Origin: Nigrospora sphaerica
Lineage: Eukaryota > Ascomycota > Sordariomycetes > Amphisphaeriales > Apiosporaceae
Assembly: GCA_018287875.1 (NCBI GenBank)
Contig: JAGVVL010000009.1
Location: 2,232,001 to 2,296,000, forward strand
DNA length: 64,000 nucleotides
Direction: 5' to 3'
The position numbers and the translations under genes are program-made. Below, one piece after another: positions 23,761-35,577 of this stretch. Below the pieces are notes generated by a model. That model had not been told where the DNA came from. It did no database searches and saw only the letters and a program-made list of their open reading frames with translations. Within the stretch, counting starts at the first letter, position 1. Every line of letters starts with the position of its first letter.

Positions 23761-26046
23761 ATGGTCACCCAACAGGATCAAGGTGCCACGGCACCGCGGC
23801 GCTTCTCCTATGACGGCAATGGCAGCGGCGAGCATTTCGTGATACAGCAGTCGCCGTTCATAGGGAGCTACTGGCCCTCCGATGACAGCGACGCTCACGA
23901 CAGCGCGTCCCTGGATGGCCACGAGCGCCGTCGCAGCCGGCGCCGCGACTCGGACACCGTCGGCCTGAGGGGGGGCTTCGACCGGCTTTCCCGCCCCCCC
24001 TCCATGGCCACGTCCGAAGCGCCGCTGGAACGGCCGTCCACGCCCGAGCAGCAGCTCGTACAGAAGCGCCTCTCCACCCAAAGCGAGCAGTATAGCATCT
24101 TTTCCGACATCCTGCTGGCGTACCCGCCCGCCTTGAGTCGTCTGGTCTCGAGTGCCTCAACCAAACGCTACGAGCCGAGGCCGCCGTCCTCGCCTGCTCG
24201 CCTCATGACGCCTATTGGCGAGCAGCGGCATCCGGGCAAGCAGGGCCTTCGACTCAGCAAGTTCACCCGCCAGTGGGAGCCAGATATCCTGGAGGAAGAC
24301 GAGCCGGACGCTGCCTCGGCTCCCCCGACGGAAAAGCGCGATAGCATGAAGGGAGACCGGGCCGAAGATCAAAACGGCAACTACCTGACGGGGTTGCCGT
24401 TGGGCTTGTTGGTGCTCGGCCTCAGCCTCGTCGTGTTCCTCATATCCATTGACCGAACCATCATCACAACAGTGAGGCTCCCCTCGGCACGCTACCGACC
24501 GCCCGGACTGACAGCTTCAGGCAATTCCGTACATCACGGGCGAGTTCCACTCGACGGCTGATCTCGGCTGGTATGGCTCCTCATACCTTTTGACGGCATG
24601 TGCCTTTCAGCCCGTGTTTGGGCGCGTCTTCACCCTGTTCCACATCAAGTGGTCTTATCTGATCGCCATGTTCATGTTCATGCTGGGCTCCCTGATCTCC
24701 GGCATCGCGACCAGCTCGGCCATGCTCATCACGGGCCGGGCCGTCGCGGGCTTCGGCAGCGCGGGCATCCTGACGGGCAGCTTCGTCATCGTCGCCATCG
24801 CAGTGCCTCTGAAAGTCCGACCCATCTACACGGCCGTGGTCGGGCTCATGTTTGGCGTGGGCGCCACGGTCGGCCCTCTGGTCGGCGGCATCTTCACCGA
24901 CCTCGTGGTACGTATTCGCCCCGAGCCGGGTTCGCGGCCGTTTCTTGGCTAACACAAATGCAGACGTGGCGCTGGTGCTTCTACATGAACCTTCCGGCCA
25001 GTGCCGTAACCGTGGTCGTCATGATCCTCGTCTTCCATCCCAAGCCCCACCAGAACGAAAAGCGGACCGTCATCGACCGTATATTCGACCTAGACATCCT
25101 CGGCAACATCATGCTGCTGACGGCGTCCGTTCTTCTGTTCCTCGCCCTCGAGTTTACCACTGCGGGCATGGCTTGGGACCACCCGACGGCGATCGGGCTG
25201 TTCTGCGGCTGCGGAGTCACTACCGTCATGTTCATTGTCTGGCAGTGGTGGAAGCAGGAAGCGGCCCTCATCCCACCCCGCATCGCGAACCAGCGAACGG
25301 TGGCGGCCTCGTGTGCCATGGCCTTCTTCACGTACGGAGCGCTGTTGGTTCATACCTACTTCATGCCCATCTGGTTCCAGGCCGTCTTCGGCTTCTCGGC
25401 CATCCAGTCGGGCGTCGCCATGATACCGTACTTTGTTTCGAACGCTCTGTTCTCGCTCTTTTCCGGCATCTTCGTGTCCAAAGTGGGCTACGTCGTGCCG
25501 CCCGCCGTGCTGGGTTGCGCGATCGGCACCGTGGGCTGCGGTCTGTTCACGCTGTTCACACCCGATATGGGCACGGCGGTATGGGTAGGCTTCCAGATTG
25601 TCGCCTCTGCCGGATTCGGCATGGCCGTCCAGCAAGGCTTCACGGCGGTCCAGACGGTCCTCGAGCAGGACGACGTCGCTATCGGCACCGCGTCGGTCGT
25701 CGCGTCGCAATCCCTCGGCGGCGCCATCTTCATCTCGGTGGGCAACAGCGTCTTCCAGGCCCGCCTCCAGGACTTGGTCGAGAGGGACGGGCTCGAGGGA
25801 TTCTCGGTCAAGGAGATCATCGACGCCGGCGCAACGGCCTTCCGCACCATGGTCCCGGCCAATCAGCTGCCACGGCTCATCGCCGACCACAACGAGGCCA
25901 TCGTGACAGTGTTCATGGTCGCTGTTCCCTTGGGCGGACTGGCGTGCTTGGCCTGCTGTTGCCTCGAGTGGAAATCGGTCAAAACCACCCGGCAGGGTTC
26001 GCAGGAGGATGAAAAGCCACGGCCAGAGAGTGGGAGCAGCGCCTAG
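23761..26046 (+). CDS. MFS drug:H+ antiporter, DHA2 (14-span) type, with long N-terminal extension
   Basis: Three exons (23761-24471, 24521-24907, 24964-26046) give 726 residues. The introns are 49 and 56 nt, both phase 0. The transporter domain starts near residue 215 (LTGLPLGLLVLGLSLVVFLISIDRT). It contains LGWYGSSYLL, ITGRAVAGFGSAG, GGIFTDLV and WRWCFYMNLP, all typical of DHA2/TRI12-like toxin and multidrug exporters at the plasma membrane. The first roughly 210 residues are hydrophilic, rich in Ser, Arg and Pro, and longer than usual. If the 5' end is shorter, in-frame ATGs occur at codons 147 (MTPIGEQR) and 196 (MKGDRAED). No biosynthetic gene cluster backbone lies beside it, so the substrate is unknown. 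Confidence 0.88.
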
Positions 26047-26979
26047 AGGTCCGAGGTTGAAATAAGCATATGAGCTAATCCTGCTGGTGAAAGTGGGCGC
26101 CTGGACCCCCGGCTCTACCCATCAAATGACGGGGCGGGCGCCATCACCAGAGCAGCAGATTGACGGCACGCTGGCATGTCCAGTGGGGGGAGAAACTGGA
26201 CACCAAGCATTTTCCTTTAGTACCTATTTAACACTTACTTAGCCATGCCTTTTCCTTCAACGTGTCAGCACAATCAATGCTCATTTGTCCTAACGGCTGT
26301 GTTGTCCTGTGCAAACCATACCATGCTACCACACACAGACCTACCTACCTACCCGCTTACCTAGCCGAATTCCGCATGGATCCGGTGTAAGTGATCTATC
26401 GGGAGGCTGCATCTGTAGAGCCAGTCCATAGCCCTCCTGGAGTGGCAGAGAGTGGACTAACACTCAGTGACATAAATACTCGCCCACGTCCTGCGATACG
26501 CTACCATCAGTTGCCCGTGTGCAAACCTTGGGTACGGGCCATTAGTTGTGTTACCCCAGATCAGATCCATTTGTCCGGAAAAAAGCCGACGGAGTGAATG
26601 ATTAAGTAAGCACCCGTGTGCACGTGCCCCTCGCGCCCAACATTCACAGGTCCCTATCATGGCTTCCGCAAGCGGTCATTGGAGTGCGGTTGATTTCGGG
26701 CAATGAATACTGGAACGTGAAGCCATTCGCCTTCATCCACCCCCCGCCCACGGTCCGTATATCGATGGTCGGCCGCGCGACGACCTGCGCGCGTCATTAA
26801 TACTTCGCAGCCACTGGTGCTTCATCATATCCTTGTGTTCTTCCTCTTCCCCTCCCCTTCCCGCGCGTGTACTGCACGACGTCACTTTGGCGCACTTTCT
26901 CTGATCCTCCCCCCACGAACCCCCGAGAGCTCCGTCGAATCCCTCCCCTGCGGCGCAAACAACCGCATCACCGCCCATC
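26047..26979. other. intergenic, no gene seen
   Basis: It contains a CTAC microsatellite (26341-26353) and CT-rich DNA just before the TFIIS start. Small frames only. Confidence 0.55.
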
Positions 26980-28067
26980 ATGATGGACCACCGCGAGTTC
27001 CAGAGTCGTATCAAGGCTCTGCAAGGTTCAATCACTAAGAATGAGCCGGCCGCCGACATCCTTGCGCAGATCGAGACCATTAAGAAGGACTCTCGCCCCA
27101 ACGAGGATTTGTTGCGCGTAAGACTGTCCTTCTTTTCTCACTGCGGCCTTCTGCTACCGGGCTACCCGATGCTTCGTTTCTCTACTTCCCAAACTGACGT
27201 GTGCTTCCCGTCGCTAGACCACCAAGGCGGGTCTCATCATGGGCAAGCTGCGCCAGAACCCTAACAAAGACATTGCGCGCCTGGCCTCCGAGGTCGTGCA
27301 GCGCTGGAAGAAGGCAGTTGAGAATGAGAAGGCCATCAAGGCCGGCAAGTTGAAGGCTTCGGCTTCGGCTTCTCCGGTTCCCAAGCCTGCTTCGCCTGCC
27401 CCCGCCCCCGCTTCAAAGCCCTCCACAAGCGCCGGCTCCAAGAAGTTTGAGGGCGATGCCGACAAGCGAACCTACGTGGCCGACGGCGTCGACCCGAAGC
27501 GCACCGGCTCCAAGACGCGCGACAACTGCATTGGCCTCATCTACAACGGCCTTTGCTTCCGCTCGTACGAGCCTGCCGACCACATCATTCAGCTCGCCGT
27601 CGAGATCGAGCACGCTGCCTTCAAGGTTTACAACGGCGAGACCACGCAGTACAAGGAGAAGATAAGGTCCTTGTTCCAAAACCTCAAGGTCAAGTCCAAC
27701 GCTAGTCTCGGGAAGGGCATTTTGGCCGGCGAGATTCTCCCCGAGAAGTTCGTGCGCATGTCTTCGGCCGAGCTCATGTCGGCCGAGATGCGGAAGAAGC
27801 AGTCCCACCTGGAGGAGGAGAACATGAAGAAGGCCCAGGTTCCCATGGCCGAGAAGAGCATCAGCGACTCCCTCGAGTGCGGCAAGTGTAAGAAGCGCAT
27901 GGTGGCCTACACACAGGCCCAGACCCGCAGCGCTGATGAGCCCATGACTACTTTCTGCGAGTGCATGAACTGCCAGCACCGCTGGAAGGTAAGCAGGACC
28001 CGTGCCACGTTTGGCCTCGGCCGGCGTGCTACATGGACGAAGCTAACTCTTGCCACAGTTCTCGTAG
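26980..28067 (+). CDS. DST1: Transcription elongation factor TFIIS
   Basis: Three exons (26980-27117, 27218-27988, 28059-28067) give 305 residues. The introns are 100 and 70 nt, phase 0. The last coding exon is only 9 nt (Phe, Ser, stop). Domains: the TFIIS N-terminal LW bundle (about 1-77), a Pro/Ala/Ser linker, the central RNA polymerase II-binding domain (about 145-255), and the C-terminal zinc ribbon with Cys 267, 270, 295 and 298. The acidic hairpin residues D286-E287 in RSADEPMT, which reach the polymerase active site to stimulate transcript cleavage, are intact. Either of two adjacent ATGs (26980 or 26983) could start translation. Its 3' end faces the cysteine-synthase homologue. Confidence 0.96.
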
Positions 28068-28483
28068 GTGGGACGGCATTTGGAACCCACGGTTCCGGGG
28101 TCAGGTGCACGCTTCCATCGGGCTCTACGGATTCTTTGATTGTTTTCCACGGATGGCAGTGCAGTCACGGGGTGGCAAGGCGTTTTGAGTGTGATTTCTC
28201 GGTTTGGCTTCCTGGTTATTCAGGTACACCAGGGCTGATGTTTGACGAGGCGTGAAAGTGGTCGGTTTTCTGACGAACTTGCATCGCTTCCGATCAGCGT
28301 TGATTTTACCAAAACGATACCACGATCGGCATCGTTGCCTTTGATCACTTGTACACTAGATCAACCGCGTATAGGCATGCTCGGGGGCCGCAGTACCCAC
28401 CCTGACAGGCCAAATGACATGATTGAGAAACAGACAAGAAGACGGCGCGCGCCATGGGTTTTTGTTTCGTGGGTTTGTAGCGG
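28068..28483. other. intergenic between convergent genes
   Basis: About 415 bp shared by the 3' ends of the TFIIS and Mcy1-like genes. No coding signal or clear terminator motif is seen. Confidence 0.6.
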
Positions 28484-29827
28484 CTATTTCTGCATGCCCA
28501 GCAGCTGGAACAAGTCGTCGGGTTTGGGCTCGTCCTCCAGACCCATCTCGGCCACCTTCTTCCAGAACTTGCTCAGGTGACGCGTGCCCGAGTCACAGAT
28601 GATGGTGACGACCTGGCTGCCCTCGGGCAGCGTCATGGCCGTGGCCACGGCCGCGACGCAGTTGACGGCGGTGCTGCTCCCGGCGAAGATACCGTCATGC
28701 TCGACCAGCCAGCGCGCCATTCTGCAGGCTTGCTCGTCCGTGACCTTGACGGCGTCGCTGATGAGGTCGCGGCCGGCCTCGAAGTTCTCGGTGATGCGGT
28801 TGATGCCGACGCCCTCGACGATGGTGTCGACCTGCTGCCGCCGCCGCGTGCCCTCCTTTTCGGTGCTCGAGTACATAACACCGTGCTTGATCTTGTTGTA
28901 CAGGCCGCTGCCCTGGGGGTCGGCGAGGACGACCTTGAGGTCCTGCAGGTGGGCCTCCTCCTTGAGGTAGCGCGCGACGCCCGAGATGGTGCCGCCGGTG
29001 CCGGCGCCGGCGACGAAGGCGTCGAGGCGGCCGGCGGTCTGGTGGTAGATCTCGGGGCCCGTCGTCTTGAAGTGGGCCTCGTGGTTGGCGGGGGCCTCGA
29101 ACTGGTCGGCGAAGAAGCCGCGGCTCGGCGTGGCCGGGTCTTCGGTGTGGGCGCGGGCGCGGCGGCGGGCGAGGTTGACGAAGTGGTCGGGCGAGGTGAT
29201 GGGGGCGACGGGGACGCGCTCGACGGTGGCGCCGAGGTGGTGCAGCAGGTCCGACTTCTCGACGGCCTGGTCGTCGGGCATGCAGATGTGGGCGCGGTAG
29301 CCCTTGGCGCGGGCCAGGGCGGCGAGCGAGATGCCCGTGCTGCCGACGGTGCCCTCGTAGATGGTGTCACCGCGGCCCGGGCACAGCAGGCCCGCCGCCT
29401 CAGCGGCCACGATGAGCTGGAGCGCCACGCGGTCTTTGGGGCTGTTGCCGGCGCCGTTGAGGAACTCGGCCTTGGCCAGGATGACGCGCCCCGTCGCCTC
29501 CGAGAGGCTCTTGATGGCGATCAGCGGCGTGTTGCCAATGCAGCCCTCGATGCCGTCGACGGGGCCGGCCGGCGGCGGGAGAGGCGGCGCCTGCGGTTCT
29601 TTGTCCTCGAGCTTCACGGGGCCGCCTCCCCCCCACCAGAGGCTGGACCGCCGGCGCTCCGTGCCCAGGTCGGCCTTCGCCCGGCGCGCTTCCTTTCGGC
29701 CCTGCTGAAAACGGCGCTCGAGGTCGGGATACAGGTCCTTGCATCCCAGGGTCACGAGGACGCCGGCCGCAAAGGCCACGGCCACGGCGGCCGAGCCGTA
29801 GGCCTTGGGGTGGTTGCTCAATGACAT
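28484..29827 (-). CDS. MCY1: Membrane-anchored PLP-dependent cysteine synthase homologue (Mcy1 type)
   Basis: One exon encodes 447 residues. A hydrophobic segment at residues 11-27 is followed by a basic stretch, giving an N-terminal anchor like that of yeast Mcy1 (Ygr012w), a mitochondrial outer-membrane protein. The PLP fold is complete: the catalytic Lys lies in NGAGNSPKDR (K131), the substrate/phosphate loop is GTVGSTGISLAALA, and GAGTGGTISGVARYL and the C-terminal ICDSGTRHLSKFWKK complete the domain. The usual cysteine-synthase loop NPGGSVKDR is altered to NGAGNSPKDR, as in this subfamily. The family reaction is O-acetylserine plus sulfide to cysteine. In vivo activity of this membrane branch is uncertain. 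The complementary strand carries a long spurious frame caused by high GC. Confidence 0.9.
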   Translation of the reverse strand: MSLSNHPKAYGSAAVAVAFAAGVLVTLGCKDLYPDLERRFQQGRKEARRAKADLGTERRRSSLWWGGGGPVKLEDKEPQAPPLPPPAGPVDGIEGCIGNTPLIAIKSLSEATGRVILAKAEFLNGAGNSPKDRVALQLIVAAEAAGLLCPGRGDTIYEGTVGSTGISLAALARAKGYRAHICMPDDQAVEKSDLLHHLGATVERVPVAPITSPDHFVNLARRRARAHTEDPATPSRGFFADQFEAPANHEAHFKTTGPEIYHQTAGRLDAFVAGAGTGGTISGVARYLKEEAHLQDLKVVLADPQGSGLYNKIKHGVMYSSTEKEGTRRRQQVDTIVEGVGINRITENFEAGRDLISDAVKVTDEQACRMARWLVEHDGIFAGSSTAVNCVAAVATAMTLPEGSQVVTIICDSGTRHLSKFWKKVAEMGLEDEPKPDDLFQLLGMQK

Positions 29828-30379
29828 TTCAAACCACCATCAATGCCGATCCCGGTGGGCATGATGCTGGGGGCGGAGAGGTACTATAGATGTGCAGTGG
29901 CAATGAGGAACCCCAAAGGTCGCGATGTATGCACGAACTCGACTTAAGTACTACCTCTTCCTTCAACGTCGAGTGCGCCGGACGCAGCAGCTCTCGCCCA
30001 CACGTGCGCATTCGCCAATCACCACTTTGCTTCGACCAGGGCTTACACAACATGACGTGCCGAGGGGCTTTTGGGACCTTGCGTACTTGGGCCAGCGCCA
30101 ACCCGTCGCACACAACGGAAGGAGCTCGGGCCATTCATTCCAGGCGCATCGCACGTTTAGGAAAAGCACCCGAATGTAGGTCCGGAGTACACGGTACCCG
30201 TAACCGCGGGCCCCGAGAAAGAAAGAAGTTGGGTGAGCAATCGGACAACGCCAACCGCAAGCAAGCTCACGAGACCCGGTCCCCCCCTCTCCTCCTACGC
30301 ACCCGTACTGCCGACGGACCGGGGAACAAACAGAGATCGTGATCCCCTCCCGGCCGCCTCCCGCCCCTCCTCGGTCGCC
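29828..30379. other. divergent promoter region
   Basis: About 550 bp between two divergent starts (Mcy1-like and MidA-like). A CT-rich stretch (CCCCCCTCTCCTCC) lies near 30282. No further element can be supported. Confidence 0.55.
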
Positions 30380-31995
30380 ATGGACTCGCCGCTGGTGGCC
30401 CAGCTCTTCCGGCAGCTGTTTCGCCACCGGGCATGCCACTCGCAGCGCAACCTCGTGGCGTTGAGCTCCTGCATCCAACATGGCCGCCGCATGCAGCAGC
30501 AGAGGAGGGCCATGGCGACGCGCCCGACGGTCCGCGGTGCCAAGCCCGCCCCGGCGTCCAACGAGAGCGACTGGCAGCAGCGGACCGAGCTCTTCGCCCA
30601 CGACATGACGGACGAGTACAGAGCCTACCCCACCGTGACCGCCATGGACCTGCGCTCGCGCAAGGAGCGGCCGCGCAGGGTCAAGATGTTGATGCGCGAC
30701 TTTATCGAAGGTGTGTACCGTCGCCCCTGGACCCGGCGCGCGACCCCCCGCCACGACGAAGCCGGCTGACTGACGATTGCGGCCCCCCCGGCCCTTCAGA
30801 CAGCTTATACAACCCGCACTATGGCTACTTCTCCAAGCAGGTCGTCATCTTCTCCCCGGGCGAGCCCTTCGACTTTCCCAGTCTCCGCGACGAGCCCGCC
30901 TTCTACCACGAACTGGGCCGGCGCTACACCGAGTTTGAGGACGACCTCGACTCCAAGCTGCCCGAGCCCAACGACACGCGCCAGCTGTGGCACACGCCCA
31001 CCGAGATGTTTCGCCCGTACTACGGCGAGGCCATTGCCCGCTACCTCATGTCCAACTACATCATGACCTCGTACCCCTACCACGACCTGATCATATACGA
31101 GATGGGCGCCGGGCGGGGCACCATGATGTTGAACATCCTCGACTACATCCGCTCCGTCGAGCCCTCGGTATACGACCGCGTCAAGTACAAGATCATCGAG
31201 ATCAGTTCGTCGCTGGCCGCCCTCCAGAACTCGCAGCTTCTGGCCACGGCCGCCAGCCGCGGCCACGCCGACAAGGTCGAGATCATCAACCGCTCCATCT
31301 TCGACTGGAACGACCCCGTGCCCTCGCCGTGCTTCTTCATAGCGCTCGAGGTTTTCGACAACTTTGCGCACGACATCATCCGCTACGATCTGAAAACCGA
31401 GGATCCCATGCAGGGCATGGTGCTCATCACGGAGAAGAACGAGTTTTACGAGTTCTACGAGCCCGTCCTGGACCCGGTCGCGGCCCGCTTCCTGCGCGTG
31501 CGCCGCGCCGCCACGGGCGGCCGCTACCCGCTCCCTTACAGCAGCTCCAAGCTGCTCCGCTCCCTCAAGCAGCAGCTGCCCTTTGCGCCCAACCTGAGCG
31601 AGCCCGAGTACATCCCCACGCGGCTCATGCACTTCTTCGACATCCTCGAGAAGCACTTCCCCGCGCACCGCCTGGTGACGAGCGACTTCCACAAGCTGCC
31701 CGAGGCCGTCCGGGGCCTCAACAGCCCCGTCGTGCAGACGCGGTACCAGCGCCGCATGGTGCCCGTGTCGACGCCCCTAGTCCACCAGGGCTACTTCGAC
31801 ATCCTGTTCCCCACCGACTTCCGCGTCATGGAAGCCATGTACGGCGCCATCACGGGCAAGCTGAGCCGCGTCTTCACCCATGAGGACTTTATGCGTTCCT
31901 GGGCCTACATCGAGGACACCGAGGTCCAGAGCGGCGAGAACCCGCTACTGAGCTGGTACAAGAACGCCAGTTTCATGGTGACGACGTCGAATTAG
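30380..31995 (+). CDS. MidA/NDUFAF7-type SAM-dependent methyltransferase (DUF185)
   Basis: Two exons, 30380-30710 and 30800-31995, give 508 residues. The 89-nt intron is GTGTGT...TCAG, phase 1. The first about 45 residues are Arg/Gln-rich with a single acidic residue near the start, consistent with mitochondrial import. The DUF185 core begins near DSLYNPHYGYFSKQ. The SAM-binding loop is IIYEMGAGRGTMMLNIL, followed by YKIIEISSSLAALQ and FFIALEVFDNFAHD, the hallmark segments of MidA/NDUFAF7 proteins. In animals NDUFAF7 dimethylates an arginine of complex I subunit NDUFS2 during assembly. A similar mitochondrial role is inferred. NDUFAF7 itself is shorter, and the extra length here lies in the N-terminal region and C-terminal insertions. 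Confidence 0.87.
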
Positions 31996-33442
31996 GGGGC
32001 CCCGCCCAGCCCCTCCTGCCTGTACATAGTAGACGGAAGACTACAAGAAGGCAACCGCGTGTAAGCAAGCCCGCGGATTGCGAGAACATTGCGGCTGCGT
32101 AGAATTGTTTTGGCCATGATTGCATACTTGGTATGATGTGACGAGGGGCCCACCATGCTCCTGTACACTTCAGTGTGTACATATTCGTTACCTTGATGCA
32201 TTCTTGTGCAATGATGTGCGCGGAATGTGCTCGGGGTTTGGCTAGCATGTATTTATAGGCGAAGGTCCTACAGCCGAAGGTCTTCGGCCAAACATACTGT
32301 ACACATGACCCACTCCTTAGATGCCGCAGGGAGCGAAGAGATGGAACATCATTACGTACTTATACCTCCCGTGTCATGACCCCTGCATTCTGCGTGGTCG
32401 TGGCCTCCTCCAGTTTAGGAGTACCGACGCTGCACGTGCGGCGGACCGCGTTCGCTGTTACAGGATGTGTTGCCAGCGCGAGGTGAAGACGGAAAGGGAA
32501 CTCGGTTCGTATTGTACGATCCCTTCAGGGACCGTCATTCGCTAGTATTGGCTGGGGTCACCGGCCCTAACATCTCACCTTCATCCCCTCTCTTCTTCCG
32601 TCTCTTTGTTCATCTCCGGTTTCGACCCGAAAAGCAAGAGTCGGCAGAGTTCCCATGAGATGCGGAGAAAAGCATGCCGGGAGCTCAAAACCCTCCTCGA
32701 AGGGCCTCCGAGGCGGCTCGAACCGTGATGATGGGTGTTTGATCGTCTGGCCCAGCAAGCACGCCTTTGTCCGGGCAACCGGTTCGCGGTTTACCAGAAG
32801 AAAGATGGCGAGCATAACCACTGCACCACGAAACCGCCTTTACAGGAGGCCGAGGGAAAGGAGGAGGCCGGGAGAGCTCGCCTCCGACGAAGTACCGTTT
32901 AGGCGTCTGCCGCGCTTATTCCCCTCCATCGCTATCATCACCAACCACCCTTTGTTACCCAATGCCAACAATCCCAGGCACGAATCAGAGAAAGAGAGAG
33001 ACAAAGAGGTAGAGAGATGGACACGGTAAAGAATACCCCAAAAAGTGAGGCCAAGACAACCCCCCGGGAGATGCAGTCAGTCTGAAAGGCTGCTACTAGT
33101 AGCGGCGGACGATCCGTCGGATCTTACACCTGGGTGACGCCGGCGGGATCTGCTACATAGGTACCGCACATAAGGCAGGATGCCCCGGGGGGGCCGGCTT
33201 TGAGGAACTCTCCGCTAATTGGAACCCAAGTAGGTATCCGGCCAAGTAAGTAGATAGGTATCCGGGTAAATCGGGTTGCCGTGTTGACGGGAGTTGGTTG
33301 CCTTGGAGCTTGGGTGGTTGCCTGACGGAGCAGGGGGCGTTTTCCCTCCGAGGAGAGGGGGAAAGCGTGAGCGGCCCAACTCCCTCGTCGCATCTCCAAA
33401 GGCAAAAGTCCCCCTTTCTCAGGGAGAACCCATGGTCCGCCA
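31996..33442. other. intergenic between convergent genes, short repeats
   Basis: No gene. AAGTAGGTATCCG (33228-33240) recurs in diverged form at about 33245-33264. A GGTC/CTTCGGCC palindromic stretch lies near 32264-32289. Other frames are short. Confidence 0.5.
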
Positions 33443-35577
33443 TCACCGGAGGCAGATCTCCTGGATCTCGGCGTCGCGGTACCACGGCTGCAGCGGAAGT
33501 TCGTCCGGCTTGAAGTGGTCGTAGGGCTTCCCATGCCTGTCCACATACTCCACGTCGTTGAATTGTACACAGACCCACGGCTCGCGGCTATACCTATCGT
33601 CCAAGGGCCTCTGGCCGTTCGAAACGTACCACCTAACAAGAGACGACACTTCGCTGTGGAGCTCGACGATGCCGACACGCTCGTGGTGGTCGTCTACCGC
33701 TTTAGCCACGAGCATGGAGATCATGGTGGACTCTCGAAACTCGTGCTCGAGGAGCACGCCGGCGTATTCGGTCTCGGGGCTCAGTTGCGCATCGTCCGAC
33801 CAAACGGGGATCCGCGCAAAGGCGTCATCGTCGACCTTGAAGACGATTCGCGGCCGGTCCGGCGCCTTGACCTGGGCGGCGCCCGGTGCGAGCTCGCACG
33901 GGGCCAGGCGTGCTGTGATCAGGAGGTCCTGGGGCATCTCGTCGGGCCGGCTCGGTTTGCGGTTCAAGCCGCTCAGGGCCACCTTCTGGTTCGTCTCGAG
34001 CCGCAGCGCGAATGAACACTCGTCTTTGTACGTGGGCGTGCGCTTCTTCTTGTCAAACGACGCCTCGCCGGCCCATCCGCACCACGACCAACTCGGGAAC
34101 CCGTGGCGCCGCCGGGCCCCTTTTTCGTGCCGCCAATCAAGGCAGAACACCTGTAATCCGCTGTCGCCGTGATAAGGAATGCCCCAGACCTGCTGTATGG
34201 GATCCCAGTCCGCTTCCTTTGTCGTGTCTGCGAGGACTCCAACAAAGGCGTCAAGCGAGTCCGACTCATAAGTCAGATGCCTCTTGGTGTAGTCCGATAT
34301 CTGCCTCTTGAGCGTCTCGATCTGGGCCCTCTGGCGGCGAAAGCCCGTCTCGTTTTGCGGCGCTGGGACGAACTTCCAGATTTCGGACTGCTGGGACTGC
34401 AGCAGGGTGGTATTCTCTATACACACCTTGCTCGACTCGGCAGCAAAGGCATGGTTGCACAGAAAAAGAGCTTCCTCATCAGTGAAGATCAAGCGTCTTC
34501 GGGACAGGTACGCTTCCTGGTATGTCCACGCTCGGCTTGCCCAAGTGGATTTTCCTAAAGTGCAGGCCGCGTGCGTGAAGACTCGGGTTGCAATCTGCCC
34601 TTCGATGCGGACATCAAGAGCCTGGTTGACACCGTCGAGATGGGGGATCCTCTCATTTGCGCCTCTGCCTGTGGCAACCACAATGGTGATATGAGCCTGA
34701 GAATATACGTCGCCCATCCGGCTAATCATTGTGTGTTTGTATGCGGCGTCCTGGTCGATGCACTTTCCCAGGTCAGTTTGGCCCAGAAAATACCGGAGAA
34801 GAGGGAGAAACCTACATGTCTGTCCACCCAAAGGTACCGGAAGCCGAGCTTCTGTGTAATATTGATGCTGTCACGGATGAGCGGCTTGAATGCTGCTCCT
34901 TCGTCGTCTGCCGTTGATGCTAACGGGTCTCCCCAGACATATGACAGGGCCAGATAATGACAATCATTGGGCGCGTCCACGACGCTGCCCGTCATACAAT
35001 CAATAACACGCAGATTGGGAACACGAGGACCTGCGATAGACGTACATGACTTCCCATGCTGCTCTGTGCACATGGAAGCCAGCTCTCGAATGTACTCGAA
35101 GTCGAGGGCGCGCTTGGCTTCTGTTGGGGCGACATAGTTCTCGTCTTGAGCTTTCATCATAGCTATGAAGCCCAAGTCTGTGCAGCCCGAGGGACTGCTG
35201 TATTGAGTGTAATGCCAGATGGGCATCAGCGAGATGGTGTAACACTCCTCCCAATCGTATCCGCCCGGTCTCTTCATGGCTCGCCGCGAGGAAAGAATGG
35301 GAAGCTCGAGGAAGGCCATGTTGCCACCGTAGTCTCTGTTGCCCACTACCGTCATAACTGTGCTGCAGAGCAAGCATGCTGACATCCGCAGTAACGTTTG
35401 GGGATGGGGTATGCGACACTCACTCCAGCTCACGTGCCTGGCAACGCGTCGCTTGCCGAATTGAGGAGCCTCACGCCAACAAGAACTGCAGAGACTGGTC
35501 GGGGGTGTCTTGCAAAGATCAAGCTGGAACTCCATCTCGGGAGTGTCTTTCCCGGCATCAAGGGGCTGGACCGCCAT
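33443..35577 (-). CDS. HET-domain (heterokaryon incompatibility) protein
   Basis: Two exons, 35577-34816 and 34762-33443, give 693 residues. The 53-nt intron (GTAGGT...AAAG, phase 0) falls inside the HET domain, and splicing restores LWVDRHCIDQDA. HET blocks in order are HYLALSYVWGDP (about 207-218), YLWVDRHCIDQ (248-258), and the SRAWTYQEAYLSRR/FTDEEALFLC region. N-terminal Cys pairs (CSSC at 30-33, CLLC at 68-71) resemble those seen before many HET domains. The C-terminal 250 residues include GFPSWSWCGWAGE, a common tail motif. The domain triggers cell death after fusion of genetically different hyphae in characterised members. Most genomic copies, including this one, have unknown partners. 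No NACHT or repeat domain is fused. The start ATG has A at -3. Confidence 0.9.

Noticed and set aside
28577..29824. 415-codon open frame on the plus strand
   Set aside because: Antisense shadow of the cysteine-synthase homologue. Val/Gly/Ala/Asp-rich with no domain.
30805..31692. 295-codon minus-strand frame
   Set aside because: Antisense to the MidA-like methyltransferase.
35360..35420. Additional intron in the HET gene (GTGAGTGTCGC to CTCTGCAG)
   Set aside because: Removing it gives an immediate stop, and the uninterrupted frame contains the CLLC motif typical of this region.
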